In this document: piece after piece, positions 12,401-23,271 of the stretch | Numbering within the stretch: position 1 is the first letter of the stretch | Layout of the letters: each line of letters starts with the position of its first letter | NCBI RefSeq assembly: GCF_026230105.1 | Contig: NC_079481.1 | Span: forward strand, 29,400,489 to 29,464,488 | Direction of reading: 5' to 3' | Source: Diorhabda sublineata | Taxonomy: Eukaryota > Arthropoda > Insecta > Coleoptera > Chrysomelidae | DNA length: 64,000 bases | The notes under the pieces: generated by a model | Told to the model about the DNA's origin: nothing | Seen by the model: only the letters and a program-made list of their open reading frames with translations | Databases searched by the model: none | Position numbers and translations under genes: made by a program

Positions 12401-13224
12401 TTATATAGGGTATTGAAGAAATTAAAAAAAAAACTCTTTGGAGGATTTTTGAAAATATTCCTCGTAGAATGAAACATATTAAATAAACGATATTCAATTT
12501 AAAATCTAATACCAAAAACCGAAACGATTTTGATAGCAAAAAATAAGATAAAATAGTAGGTATCAAAAGAGAGTGAATTTTTAATTTTGGGACTCGATTT
12601 TTCATATAGATAAGATGAAATCTAAAGAAGGCTATCAAAGAAGAAGCTAGGAGTAGCATAGCTTCTCTATAACCAACTAGGCATTTCGTAAAAATTGACC
12701 TTAATTCTTCGTGTTGGTTTTTCCTAAAACGTATAGCGGATATATAGAGGATAAAGTTGTTAATTGTGTGCTGTTAGAACACACAGAATGTACTACATTG
12801 ACTTGAAATTCCTCGAGTCGGTTATAAATCACTTAGGAATCATTGTTTTATGTGATGGCGAATAGCAAACCACGAAAGTTTGTGAAAAAACTCACCTATC
12901 AATCGATATGGTATACGCCTTTTAAGATTCGACGAGACGTTTTGGATTGAAGAGTTAAGTAGTAGACCTACGCTGCTCCTAGAGATCAGACACGCGTGAT
13001 TTCGTTTTATGTTTTTGATAATACATGAAGTGGTCGCCGCAATATTAATGTTTCTTTTTAATCGAAAGAAGAAGAAGAAGAAGAAATCGAAAAATGTGCG
13101 TTCCGTTAAAGTAGGTACTCGTGTGATAACGGCATTATTATCACTATCATTATTATTATTATTATTTATTATATATTTTCGATGCGTTCGTTCTCTCAAC
13201 AGATATCTCTCGCTTCTGTTTCTT
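9442..13224. other. Long AT-rich spacer
   Basis: No coding sequence recognised. It contains an 18-base poly(A) near 9769-9786, a short (TA)n at 9829-9848, the 7-bp tandem at 10931 and a GC-richer patch at about 12060-12300. The patch carries an octamer-like 'atgcaaat' near 12297 and could be regulatory DNA, but nothing proves it. An (AAG)n run lies at about 13068-13085. Confidence 0.5.
10931..10954. repeat. Tandem 7-bp repeat (TCATATG)x3
   Basis: Three full copies of tcatatg followed by a partial fourth. Confidence 0.9.
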
Positions 13225-13500
13225 AATAGCAGTGATCGTCTGTTGTTTTCTGGAGTGTCGGGTTGAAGTGGTGCTGCGGTCCCGGCCTCCCCCGATATTT
13301 CCCATTAGTAGAAACGGCGACGTTCTTCGTTCGTTCGGCTGCTTGATTTATTTTATTGCTTTCAGTAGCGCTAATGTTTATTTCTGTAAATTACAAGAAA
13401 GGGGTTTGCATATATTCCACCGCATCGCTATACCACGCCAAGTGTGTATGTATATATTTCGTATACACGGGAGAGACAATCGACTCAACGTTCGGCCTTT
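13225..13500. other. GC-richer, CpG-containing patch
   Basis: Composition rises sharply above the flanks, with 'ggtcccggcctcccccga' and several 'cgttcg' repeats. It could be a regulatory element, an untranslated exon or a relic of a GC-richer insertion. I see no splice-consistent coding exon: the overlapping 118-codon frame has no recognisable motif. Confidence 0.3.
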
Positions 13501-15221
13501 TTCACAAATTCAATCTCCGTACACTGATAAATTGGTTATATTAACGTATCCTTCAATATTTCCTCTATTTAGAAGGAAATTTGAGTGATTAGGGGACACT
13601 TATAGTAATTGAGGATTAAATACGATCATATTTATAAGGCGAGGACTAAAAATAAAACGATCAATTCGTTACTTGGTATCCAATTTAGAAGATTACTAAA
13701 CTATGATCCAGATTTTTCATATAATCGCGCTACAAACAATTTTATCAATTCTGTTAACGACGTTTAGCATTATTCGTGTTTATACGGCAGTTCTGTAACT
13801 TTTCCTCGGTTTCTTAGACTGTTTTTCTATTTCAATTTTTTGAATATGATCTATAAGTATAATCACAGGAAAAAACGTTTTTTGTTGGACGCGTTCTAAA
13901 CGATAAAACATCAATACATGAATTCGATAATCGAGATAAAATTTTTCTGAGTGTAATTGTATTTATCGTACTGGTTAATGTTCATGGGAATCGAATGGGT
14001 GTTGTAGTTGAAACGAAACGAACCAGCCACCGACTATGCAAATAAATTTCCTATTACTTATGGCAAGTGTTCTTGAATCCCAATCCCATATAATGCACTA
14101 TAGATGTAAAATTGCGGAGAAGAGGAAAGATAAAAATTACAAAATTGATTAAATTATTGAATATAAGTATATTGAAGAGATGTACATACTAAATTATCGA
14201 TCTATTTACTATCGTGGGACAATGTGCACATGCTAGCTTAGGAAAAACAACTGTCAATAATAGCCTTTGTTTCAAAGCTCAAGATACACTTTGATGTTTC
14301 CCCTTTGGATAATTGGGAAGAGCCCTTTCACTTTATTGTTAGTGGAAATACCGGGATTTCGGTTACGTAGGATATATGTAAGTCTAAGTCTAAGTGTTAA
14401 CGTCTTTCTCTTCCAGAAACTAGAATTTATTCGACACAAATAGGCGTAGTATTAAAAAATAAATATGAAATTCTTTATTATGCGTTCTACATTTTTTTTT
14501 TCGTCTTTTAATATGATAATAAAAATATATGGAACAACATTAATAAAATAAACTGCTTCGTTGTCTACGATTATTTTTAACAATTTACGCTATTTACACA
14601 GGGTAATATTATTTCAAAATATCTGACTCATTTTATTTCGTGTGAACAAACTCATTTTATTAGGATATCATTACAAAAACTGTTAATTAAAACTATATTT
14701 TTTTCTACTGATTTCTCCTTTACGTCGATCTTGTGTCGCTCTTCCACTCGTTCGGTATCGATATTCAAGTTGACGACAGAGAAGGGTCTACGTGATAATG
14801 CTGTTATCTCAATTAAAAACAAATGACTACTGCCCGCATCTTGGTGCTTAATTACTGCTTACTTCACCATTTAACTAACTGGGAGTTTGTTAAGTGCCGT
14901 AATGAATATTTAATATTTTTTTTTTTTTTTCACTAAATTTTATTGTGTAATTTTCCGTTATAAGGGTCAATTCAATATTTTAAAGTCGATATTATATTTG
15001 AACTTTGTAAAAGTACGCCATCTATTGGATTAGTTGAACATAATATAGTAATAGCTTCGATACTTCGATACGATATTTAGATTAAAGGAAAATTTTATTT
15101 ATACGTAAAAATTATTAATCAAAATATTTATGAGGAAAAATTTAATAAAAACTAATATGTTTGTATATTAATAAATAGAATAATTCAAATTGATATTTTA
15201 GAAGAAGATTCGTGACGTACA
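13501..15221. other. AT-rich spacer upstream of the tRNA
   Basis: No gene recognised. A 15-base poly(T) lies near 14916. Confidence 0.5.
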
Positions 15222-15292
15222 GCATCGATGGTTCAGTGGTAGAATGCTCGCCTGCCACGCGGGCGGCCCGGGTTCGATTCCCGGTCGATGCA
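15222..15292 (+). tRNA. tRNA-Gly (anticodon GCC)
   Basis: This 71-nt cloverleaf has every required part. The acceptor strand GCATCGA pairs perfectly with TCGATGC (15285-15291), and the discriminator base is A. The A-box is 'tggttcagtggta'. The anticodon arm carries GCC at 15254-15256, and the B-box is 'ggttcgattcc' inside a perfect 5-bp T stem. It decodes glycine GGC and GGU codons. No intron is present and CCA is not encoded, as expected in a eukaryotic nuclear gene. A ten-base T run starting two bases downstream (15294-15303) is the RNA polymerase III terminator. The sequence appears free of damage, so it is probably functional, and it is the only clearly intact host gene in the window. Confidence 0.97.
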
Positions 15293-15293
15293 A

Positions 15294-15303
15294 TTTTTTT
15301 TTT
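15294..15303 (+). terminator. RNA polymerase III terminator of tRNA-Gly
   Basis: Run of ten T residues directly after the tRNA, well beyond the four or more needed for polymerase III release. Confidence 0.9.
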
Positions 15304-16380
15304 AAAATCCGATATATTTTTTTTTGGATAATGCAACAATTTCAAACCGATATTAAAAGAAGGCAGATGTTTTCACGTACCATGACCGTATATTAGAGTC
15401 GAATAATGGGAAATATAAAAACTAAAAAAAAATTTCAAGGAAACGTACAAACTAATATAATTTAAAAAAAATATATCAAAAACCAATCCGTGCCAAGTAT
15501 GATTTCATGGGTGGGCACCTCTTGGTATCATTATTTTCAAATTTATTGTCACACAAAAGCAACGGAAGCACATTTTCATTGATGCGTGCGTATAAAAATT
15601 ATACAGGATGTCTACTATACATTTAACCGATATTTTTTCCTTAAAATATTCATATAGCGATAGAAAAAGTTATTAATTCAAGAAATTTATGTTAGAAGAT
15701 TACAATTTAAGTGCTCCTTCGCTCATCCCTGTGATCCCACTGAGCAACAACGTTAGATTTTCGGCATTTGCATGGATTCTTCTTAACCAAATCATCCGAT
15801 TGATTCGTAATACGAAAAGAAAAATTTATTATTTGATAAGGAATATATAAAATGATCCGGCGCTACTGAGCGTACCGGTAGTGAGACTCTCTATGCCAGA
15901 GTTTTGGCTCTAACCGCCTCAAAATTGAATTATTTATGCCTTTGGTCAACCGGTACCTATACAACATAATAGAAAACAAAGTTAATTACCGCCACGAATG
16001 GGCATTTCGCTGTTTCAGTTAAGAAACAGGAGGTAAGTCCGCCTCCCCGCCTCTCGTCTCTTCAACCTTTATTTGTAACAGGAACGGATTAACACTCATT
16101 AATAAAAACGTACATTACAAAAATTGATGATTTAGAAATAATCATTTTACGTATTTAATTATTATTCGATGATATCGTATTAATGGTTTTGAATTCAGTC
16201 TAAAGCCGCGATTCCCAAAGTGGTCAAGATCCACCAGGGGTCCAAGGGAAACTCGACGGAACCCACAATCGACCATGTGATAGTACAAGAGGTGCTACTA
16301 GAGCTTTTAGCACTAACGAAGAGTTGAAAGTGTCATTTTAAAGAGACCTCGTCAATCAGTAATGTGATACAAAACTGGAA
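15304..16380. other. Spacer with a possible hAT-type terminus
   Basis: Mostly AT-rich with no gene. At 16205-16260 the bases 'cgattcccaaagtggtc' followed by 'ccaggggtcc' resemble the ends of hAT transposons, which often begin CAG-G-TTCCCAAA and are followed by 'GGGGTCC'. There is no matching opposite end, so this is only suggestive. Near 15487-15530 'gccaagtatgat' and 'ctcttggtatcat' form a weak inverted repeat. Confidence 0.3.
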
Positions 16381-16683
16381 ATCAGATCAAGAATTGAGCG
16401 GAAAACTCTGTACAACATGAGGACACTTCTGGCAAACCGGAACCTCAGCGAAAGTTGGATCATGGATGCGGCCACAGAGAAGAAAATTGATGCGTTCGAA
16501 ATGTTCGAAATCCGTCTGATAATAGTAAGGAAAATCGAAGGAAAACGGTCGGTCGGTCGTAAACGAAACTCATGGTTGAAAGACATTTTCAGAGCTGCGG
16601 TTTCTCGTGCGACAATAGCCGTTGGGATCGAAGAAGAAGAAGAATTCGTCTTTGAAACACAGCTACAACGCAAATTTTCATAG
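16381..16683 (+). pseudogene. LINE reverse-transcriptase tail, internally deleted but open
   Basis: One uninterrupted frame runs from 16381 (first Met at 16417) to the stop at 16681. It joins three blocks known from RTE/CR1-like LINE proteins of insects: RSRIERKTLYNMRTLLANRN, then ESWIMDAATEKKIDAFEM, then KIEGKRSVGRKRNSWLKD and FRAAVSRATIAV. In intact proteins these blocks are separated by roughly 15 to 50 residues that are absent here. At least two internal deletions have therefore occurred without losing the frame. The last 20 or so residues, with an EEEEE run, do not match the usual ending. It lacks the catalytic palm and cannot act as a polymerase. The family call is firm, while the clade is less certain. 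Confidence 0.88.
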
Positions 16684-17590
16684 TTAGATTTAATATTTTT
16701 ATTGGTGGCGATGTAGCAAAATTTTGAAAACAACGGTCTCAAGTTAATAGAGTCGATATAGAAATAGATGATATAAAAAATTACGTGGATGTGTATAATA
16801 ATCTTCGAGTCGTAACTTATTCTACATTCTCCTTTATTTTATTGACCAATTTTTCATGTGTTTCTTTATTGTTTCAATTTCTACCATTTCCGATTAAAAG
16901 CTTTAAATCTCTACGATGTCTTCTGTAATTTATACTGCTCCATATAAGCACTGGTGACTCCCCGCTATCTTAATTAACATAATCCATTGTTTTAACGGTA
17001 TATGCTACTTCACCCTTTTCCTGCTCTGTCAGAAGATATTATACAAAATACTTCACAATAAACAAAACGCGCGCCGCAAACTTTATTTCTATTGTAAAAA
17101 ATCGTCGATCGTATCATAAACATGAAAAATTAAGTTTTATAGGAAATGATAATTGATCGACATTTGTATCTAACGATACACGTTTCGATACCCAAACAAT
17201 CATCTTCAGTAACTCGACGTTTCCTATTTTTATTTTTATATAAAAATTTGATATGGAAATTTTTATTGTTTCCCTCTGTATAATATTGGACGATTCTAAC
17301 ATTGAACATGACTAATAGTATACGTGTAATATTATCTAAAAATACTGATATGAAACTTATTAAATACGTTAGGGCTTCGCTTAGGGTAGGCATAATTAAA
17401 TTAAAATGAAAATTTAATTACTACAAATGCATTTGTAGTAATACTGAAATAATAGCATGATCGCTATCTAATCTATCGTTTACTAATTACTTTTCGACTT
17501 ATACAGGGTATTGGAAAGCTAAAAAAACGACAAAAAAAAAAAAAAAGCTCGTGCTGTCAGATTACGAAGATTTTTGAGCTGCTTCCAAGA
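16684..17590. other. AT-rich spacer
   Basis: No gene recognised. The bases 'atacagggtattgg' near 17503 resemble transposon ends seen elsewhere in insects, and poly(A) follows at about 17532-17545. Confidence 0.45.
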
Positions 17591-17815
17591 AACCCAAGAA
17601 ACGATCAATTCTAACGAACCTGGATGAATGAATCGCGACCAGAATCATCAAATCGTTCCACCGCACATTTTTGGCAACTCGTAGGACATTATCGGAGCTT
17701 GCCGCATCCTCTATACAGCCCCGATTTGACACAATCTGATTTTCAATCGTACCTGGTTCGGTTTTTCGCTGATAAGGACCGGAATCATGGACATGGGCAA
17801 AATGGAAAATATATA
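17591..17815 (+). pseudogene. Mariner transposase fragment
   Basis: The frame from 17624 contains LPHPLYSPDLTQSDFQSYL, which corresponds to the 'LPHPPYSPDLAPSDYxLF' signature around the third catalytic residue of mariner transposases. A few degraded residues upstream ('TINSN' near 17605) match the region before the second Asp. The expected 'HxDNARPH' segment has been scrambled by indels. Only about 220 bp survives and no terminal repeat is seen. Confidence 0.68.
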
Positions 17816-18799
17816 ATTTGATTGAAAACTATTTTTCGTTTTATTTCATAATGGACAAAATGGAAAATTACTTGATATAACAAATGTTTAGTCCATCCCT
17901 GCGATCTCCGTGTGAATGATGTTGATGTTGAATTAGGGATTGTAACATTCAATTTATGAATTATTAGAGAGGGCCGTGCTACCGCCGCCGTACAACGGAG
18001 GCGGCGGACGTAGTAGACGTTCGTTTGTTTCTCTATTTCCTCGTTTATTTGGGAAAATTCATATTAGATTAGACCGCTAACTAGATTTTAAGTAAATGTC
18101 GGCGAATTGAATGGGGTTTTTCGGTTGTTATTTAAAAGGGACAAACAACTAATGCCGAACGTTTCAATTTTTCGTTTAATTAAACGTTTATATCGAAAAT
18201 TCAAAGTACATATTTTATATCTACTTACGTATTAAACTTTATGTTAAAATAAAAATAATTCCGTTTCTAAACGGCGCGATTCGAATTTTGTCTCAAGATC
18301 AAAATACGGATCTCCAAAATAAACTTTTTGTTCGAAATATTCTGATCCGAGTTGAAAACTTGGAAATTCCAAATATCTTTCATATAATTGCGATTATTTC
18401 GCTAATGATTTCCTTTTCGCTTAGGTAAAAATATCGCTTTATGATTTTCATCTGAAAGCTTTTGTGGAAAATATTTCGAACGTTGTCTGTCTGTAATTTC
18501 GAGTGAAAGAGTAGAAGGAGACGATGGAAAGCGGTTACCGATGAGAAGATCAAAAGAAAATCTAGCATCGGTAGCCGTTTCACTCAAATATTTCGTCGAT
18601 GTTTAATCAAAAGGAAAGCGAGTAAGTATATTTCGTTCGGATTTCCAAAGGGTATAGTTTTTCCACGCGTTTCACATTATACCTTGCCTCCACCTATCGT
18701 ATATTTCATTTGTTTCATAGAAAACGTTTACGGCTACATTCGATTATGGATTTTGAAAGATTTTTACGTTTTATTCAACAGAAACCTTTCAATGAATAA
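17816..18799. other. AT-rich spacer with a GC-rich hairpin
   Basis: No coding is recognised. The only standout is the GC-rich inverted repeat at 17982-18007, listed separately. Confidence 0.5.
17982..18007. other. GC-rich inverted repeat (hairpin)
   Basis: CCGCCGCCGT and a downstream ACGGAGGCGG pair with one mismatch around a three-base loop, continuing to 'cgg'. It is a sharply GC-rich island in AT-rich DNA. No promoter or RNA gene can be assigned to it. Confidence 0.6.
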
Positions 18800-18944
18800 A
18801 GTCAACAATGGTTCAGATCATGGAATAATTATTACTAAATCAAATCAAAAATTCAATCAAATTGCACCCTATTCACTAAATTTAGCTGCTCCTTCGGGTT
18901 ATTTTTTGTTAACGGACTTGAAAAAATCGCTCGGTAAACGTTAA
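18800..18944 (+). pseudogene. Mariner transposase C-terminal fragment
   Basis: The end of an 86-codon frame reads APYSLNLAAPSGYFLLTDLK KSLG, matching 'PPYSPDLAPSDYFLFPDLKKSLGGK' in mariner transposases. Just upstream, a weak 'DHGIIITK' lies where 'DNARPH' and the following helix would be. The Asp of 'APSD' is Gly here and the second catalytic region is altered, so it is inactive. The rest of the element is gone. Confidence 0.72.
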
Positions 18945-19984
18945 ATTTAGCAAATTTCAGTTTATAATTAATATAAATTCAAACTTTTCAAGTATAAATA
19001 CATGTGGAATAAAAATCAAAATGTTAATTTCAATATGACTATTATTATCTTTTATTTTGCAAAAATTTCGATTCTTTCTATAATAAATGTTTAACATAAA
19101 ATTAAATATGTTTCGGTTGAATTATCCCCAACAAAAATCTAACTTTAGTTATCAAATCCGAGGGTTACGGTGTCGATCACATAAAGTGACATAAAAACGT
19201 CAAGAAACAAAAGATCTCAACTAAAAATTCCCTACACATCTTTTTCTTTACGAATTATATTGAAACGCGACGGGTGTTCAACCCTTATAAGTCAAATTCT
19301 GAACTGTTACACCGAAATCGAAAAGATTTTTTTTTATTGTTTGTTAATCATCTTTTTATTTAGATTAAAACAGTTTTTTCAATATACAATATATTGACAT
19401 CAAAATAGAAATTTTTTTAGTATCAATATCTTTTGTCGAAAGCTTTTTCTAAATCGATAAATCACAGATATATGAAAGAAGATTTGTGTAAATTATCTTA
19501 TTGTTTACTTTAGTATTTTCAAAATCAAATATTTACGTTCACAAATATGATAAAACCGAAAATATTTCCCACTATATAAGAATTATGAGCAGGTGTGATA
19601 TTCTCAAAGAACGCATTGTAAAACTAAACGATAAGACGTTTATTTGTTCCTTTATTCACCTGTTTCCTGACTGAAAAAAGGATCATTAATAGTCGATAAC
19701 GACTCAATAATTATTATTAGGATTTTTCAGCGAAATAGACTATTCAGCCGGCCGATAATTCAGAGGTAGTTTTTCACGTTCCATTAAAACAAACCTCTTG
19801 AAGGTGTCGAACGGATATTTTAATCATTTATAAACCTGGGGTTATTTATAGATCCAAATTAAATCGATCTATTTGAAATTATTCATCGAAATTCGCTTCC
19901 TTGATTACTTGCATGCCTCAAATCATTATTTCACATATATCTGGTACCTGGTTTAACAGAGAAAACACGAAAATTTTTAGTTTC
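18945..19984. other. AT-rich spacer
   Basis: Nothing recognised. Confidence 0.5.
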
Positions 19985-20100
19985 CATACACTTTATAAAA
20001 AAAAAATCGTCAAGCTGCCCAAAATAACCGAGGGGCCCAAATCTGGCGAATAGAGTGTATGAGGTAGCAATTCCAACTTTAATTTGTAATCAAAATATTT
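19985..20100 (-). pseudogene. Mariner transposase fragment
   Basis: On the minus strand from 20091 the frame reads KLKLELLPHTLYSPDLGPS, a clear version of 'LKFELLPHPPYSPDLAPSDY'. It breaks down at once into a poly(T)-rich stretch. About 100 bp is recognisable and no other part of the element was found nearby. Confidence 0.65.
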
Positions 20101-22572
20101 AAATATAGTTCCAATAAGAGCTCACTAGAACTGACAATTCTTTAGATTTTGATCAGGGTCTTCAAAAAATGTATATTTTGATGACTATAAATTGGAAAAT
20201 GAGAATAATGAAAGTGGATTCGAGAAAAACAAGGAAATTATGCTGGAAGGTTTGATTAGGAAAAATAATATTTCCATTTTATGAGCTGTAGTTTTATAAT
20301 CAAGTAGTTTGTTCACAAAAGGGCCATAACTTTGGATTTACTCAACCGATTTTTCGAAAAATGGAAACAAGCTCTTTCTATATCTAACCTAAAATAACCT
20401 TGTAATATAATACACGCTTTTTAATAATAATATAATGAAAAAATTTGAAATATAAGTCGAATTCTTCTAAATAGTTTTTATTTCATCTAAAACAATTTAG
20501 ATATTTAGAGAATTTAAAATTTTTTCTTAGAATATGTTATTTTTCAATTCAAATCGTTGTTTCTGATTTAACGCACATTTTCGCTACAAGGAAACATGTT
20601 TTCCAATTAAAATTTCACCCATTTCGATATGTACCTTTCAGGTGACACCTCCAACAGGTCAATTATCATTATTAAATAGAAATTATATGTCGACGGGTCT
20701 AAAATTGACCAGTAAATATTCCGAGCACCTTTATTAGGGCGTTACATGATTTAGTACTCAATCTATTCGGTTAGTTTATAATTCCCAGATGTTTAACATC
20801 AAGTTTTGTGTCATATAAGTATTGCAGGGACTCATGTAAATGAGTATTAGGTCCCAAATTACTTTTGTCATCACGGTAATTGTTTCTGACCTTAAGTTGG
20901 GAAATTCGACTATAATAGAATGACAAAATTCCACTAAAATTGTAATGAGAAATGCACTGCAGAGGAATTTTATTTGTAATAATATTCATTTTTGACATCG
21001 AGATTGAAAATAACATTTTTTGAACTACATTTTTAATAAAAGGAATAAAATTTTTATTCTACGATTGTTTTTTTTTTTTTATTTTTATAGTGGTCTAATA
21101 AAGGTAGGACAAAAATTTTATGTCTTACTTTTATTTAAAGCTTTTTTAGATTGATTTCCAAAATATTACTCAATAATCGTATTGCGGGGTAGTTTTTATT
21201 TAATTTTTAATTTGACCACGATTATTTCTATACAATTTCAGCCATATATGGTGGTGACTAGAAATCAAAATTTTGATTAAAAATTACGTTTTAAACTATA
21301 AAGAGACCAATTTTTTTTACAATTATAAGAAAAATACGTCTTTTTGTTAAAAAATTTGTCGAGTCGCGATAGGTCTAAAACTAATAATCTTACTTTGATT
21401 TATAAGTTTTCCAAATGGGAGCTAATAAATTGAATGTTGTTTTCCCAAAGGTTTATAAACGTGTATAATATACCAAATAGAGAGTTTCTCATTAATCCCT
21501 TAGAATTTCGAAGTTTATTTCGGCAGCATTGATTCAACGTTCAGATGTTTTTGTCTGCTGGAGATCTATGACCCTGCTGTTAATTTTCCCTTAAGAAATA
21601 TATATCTTCACCCTTTCCAGTTGTACCCCTTTGGCTTTCCGTTGAGGAAAGACGATGAGGAGCAAAAAGCTCATGGATGCTTAAGAGTCTTTATCATCGA
21701 GAATTGAAATTTATCGGTTCTCAGTATCGATTCCAGTCGAGAAGTTAATTTTGCACGAAAATAGAGGCAAAATAAAAGACCCCCTATTAATAAATACGGA
21801 GAAGTAAAAAGTTTAAACCTATTCCGGACCGATATTGCGAATGAGGATGAATAATTACAAGTAGTTAGATATATAAATGAGTCGAGAGAAAAGGATAATG
21901 CCGAAAAGAATTAACAATAGAACAAAAGTCAGACGATCTAATTAAAAATGTCATTACATAAATTCGATCGAATATTTTCTTTTATCTAATTTGTCATGTT
22001 GCGGTAATTCAGAGACAAATTTCCTTTTTTACATCGTTTAACAATTTATCGTGTGCATTTTTATTTCGGGAATATATACCTACCGCACATCCCGAGGGTG
22101 ATTTCTCGGGATATTGTGACTTGTTATCATCGGTGCAGTGGCTTCAATAGACCCTCGAATACACTGACCAATTCCGGGGGTTGTTTTATAGTGATTTTAT
22201 ACCGGAACACAGATAAAAAGATCAATTTGAAAAGCCTCCTATGTAATGGAAGACCGTTTTGTTTGGAAAACAGTTTTTTAGGGATCGTCGAGTATTATTT
22301 GAGGATTCAATTAGTGGCCGGAAGGGTTTTGTTACATATTTCCAATTTCCCCAAAGATTTTCGAAGCCATTCATCAATCTGATGACAATTTATAGATACT
22401 TAGATACAATATTTACAAATATTTACTAAATACCGTAATTATTTTTTTGAAACAACTAGATCGAACGTCATAAGGACAACTTCTTTGATTGCTACTTGTT
22501 CCAAGTCAAATTCGTCTATTTTTTGGGCTTTCTTACAACCATACATTTAATAATTGATTATTACTATTTATA
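20101..22572. other. Long AT-rich spacer
   Basis: No gene recognised. A 109-codon frame at 22053-22382 has no known motif. Inside it 'tcccgag' and 'ctcggga' (22090-22111) form a perfect 7-bp stem. Confidence 0.45.
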
Positions 22573-23271
22573 CGAGGATAATTCCAGAAGTACCTAACCT
22601 AGAGATGGTGGTAGTTGCTTGAAAAATATCACTGTATTAGAACCGCGTTGTTTAGTATTTATTTGGCAGCCGTCAATAGTGAATTTGGAAAAAATTAATC
22701 ATCGTTAGTCCAACCAATATGAAAACTGAACTAGATTCTCTTCTAGGTGAGACTAATCTTTCATTATCAACAGTATAATATTGTGTAGCAAAGTTTAGAC
22801 GAGACTGTACGACCTGCGAAGACCGGCAACTCAGTTGTGGACTAAATGAGGTGACGACTCCAGAATTGTCGAAGAAAATCCACGAAGCGGTACTGGATGA
22901 TCGTACATTGAAAGTGAGCGAGATAATAAATATAGTGGACATTTCAAAAAGTGCTGTACGTCGCATATTAACTGAAAATTTCGATTTGAGAAAGTTATGT
23001 GCAAAATGGGTGCGGCGATGGTTCACAAAAACAACGTCGTGCAGATGTTGATGAACCGAAAACGTAGAATAGGCTCCAAATTAGGCAGAAATCGTTCCAT
23101 CAGCAGGCAACTATCAACGACGAGTATTGAGAACGAAGAAATTAAGCAAAAACGACCGCGTTTGACTAAGAAGAAACGATGTACCAGCACGAACTTATTG
23201 AACATCGTCGGAAAAAGTGTATAGAGCTATAAATAGATTACGTTACCGGGGGTACTTTTGATATATACTTA
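22573..23271 (+). mobile_element. Degenerate mariner element with transposase remnants
   Basis: The left end 'cgaggataattccagaagta' (22573, preceded by TA) matches the terminal repeat of the element at 56560. The right end is partly preserved as 'ggtacttttg' near 23251-23260, followed by TA-rich bases. The frame at 22851-23051 encodes TTPELSKKIHEAVLDDRTLK, EIINIVDISKSAVRRILTEN and DLRKLCAKW (helix-turn-helix and linker). After a frame change, EEIKQKRPRLTKKK near 23140-23180 is the segment before the second catalytic Asp. The DETW region and the 'DNAP' to 'PPYSPDL' region are deleted. At about 700 bp it is roughly half of an intact mariner and could move only with a transposase supplied from elsewhere. 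Confidence 0.85.

Noticed and set aside
12840..13199. 119-codon minus-strand frame
   Set aside because: It consists of translated AAT and poly(A)-rich repeats (runs of Asn and Phe) with no motif.
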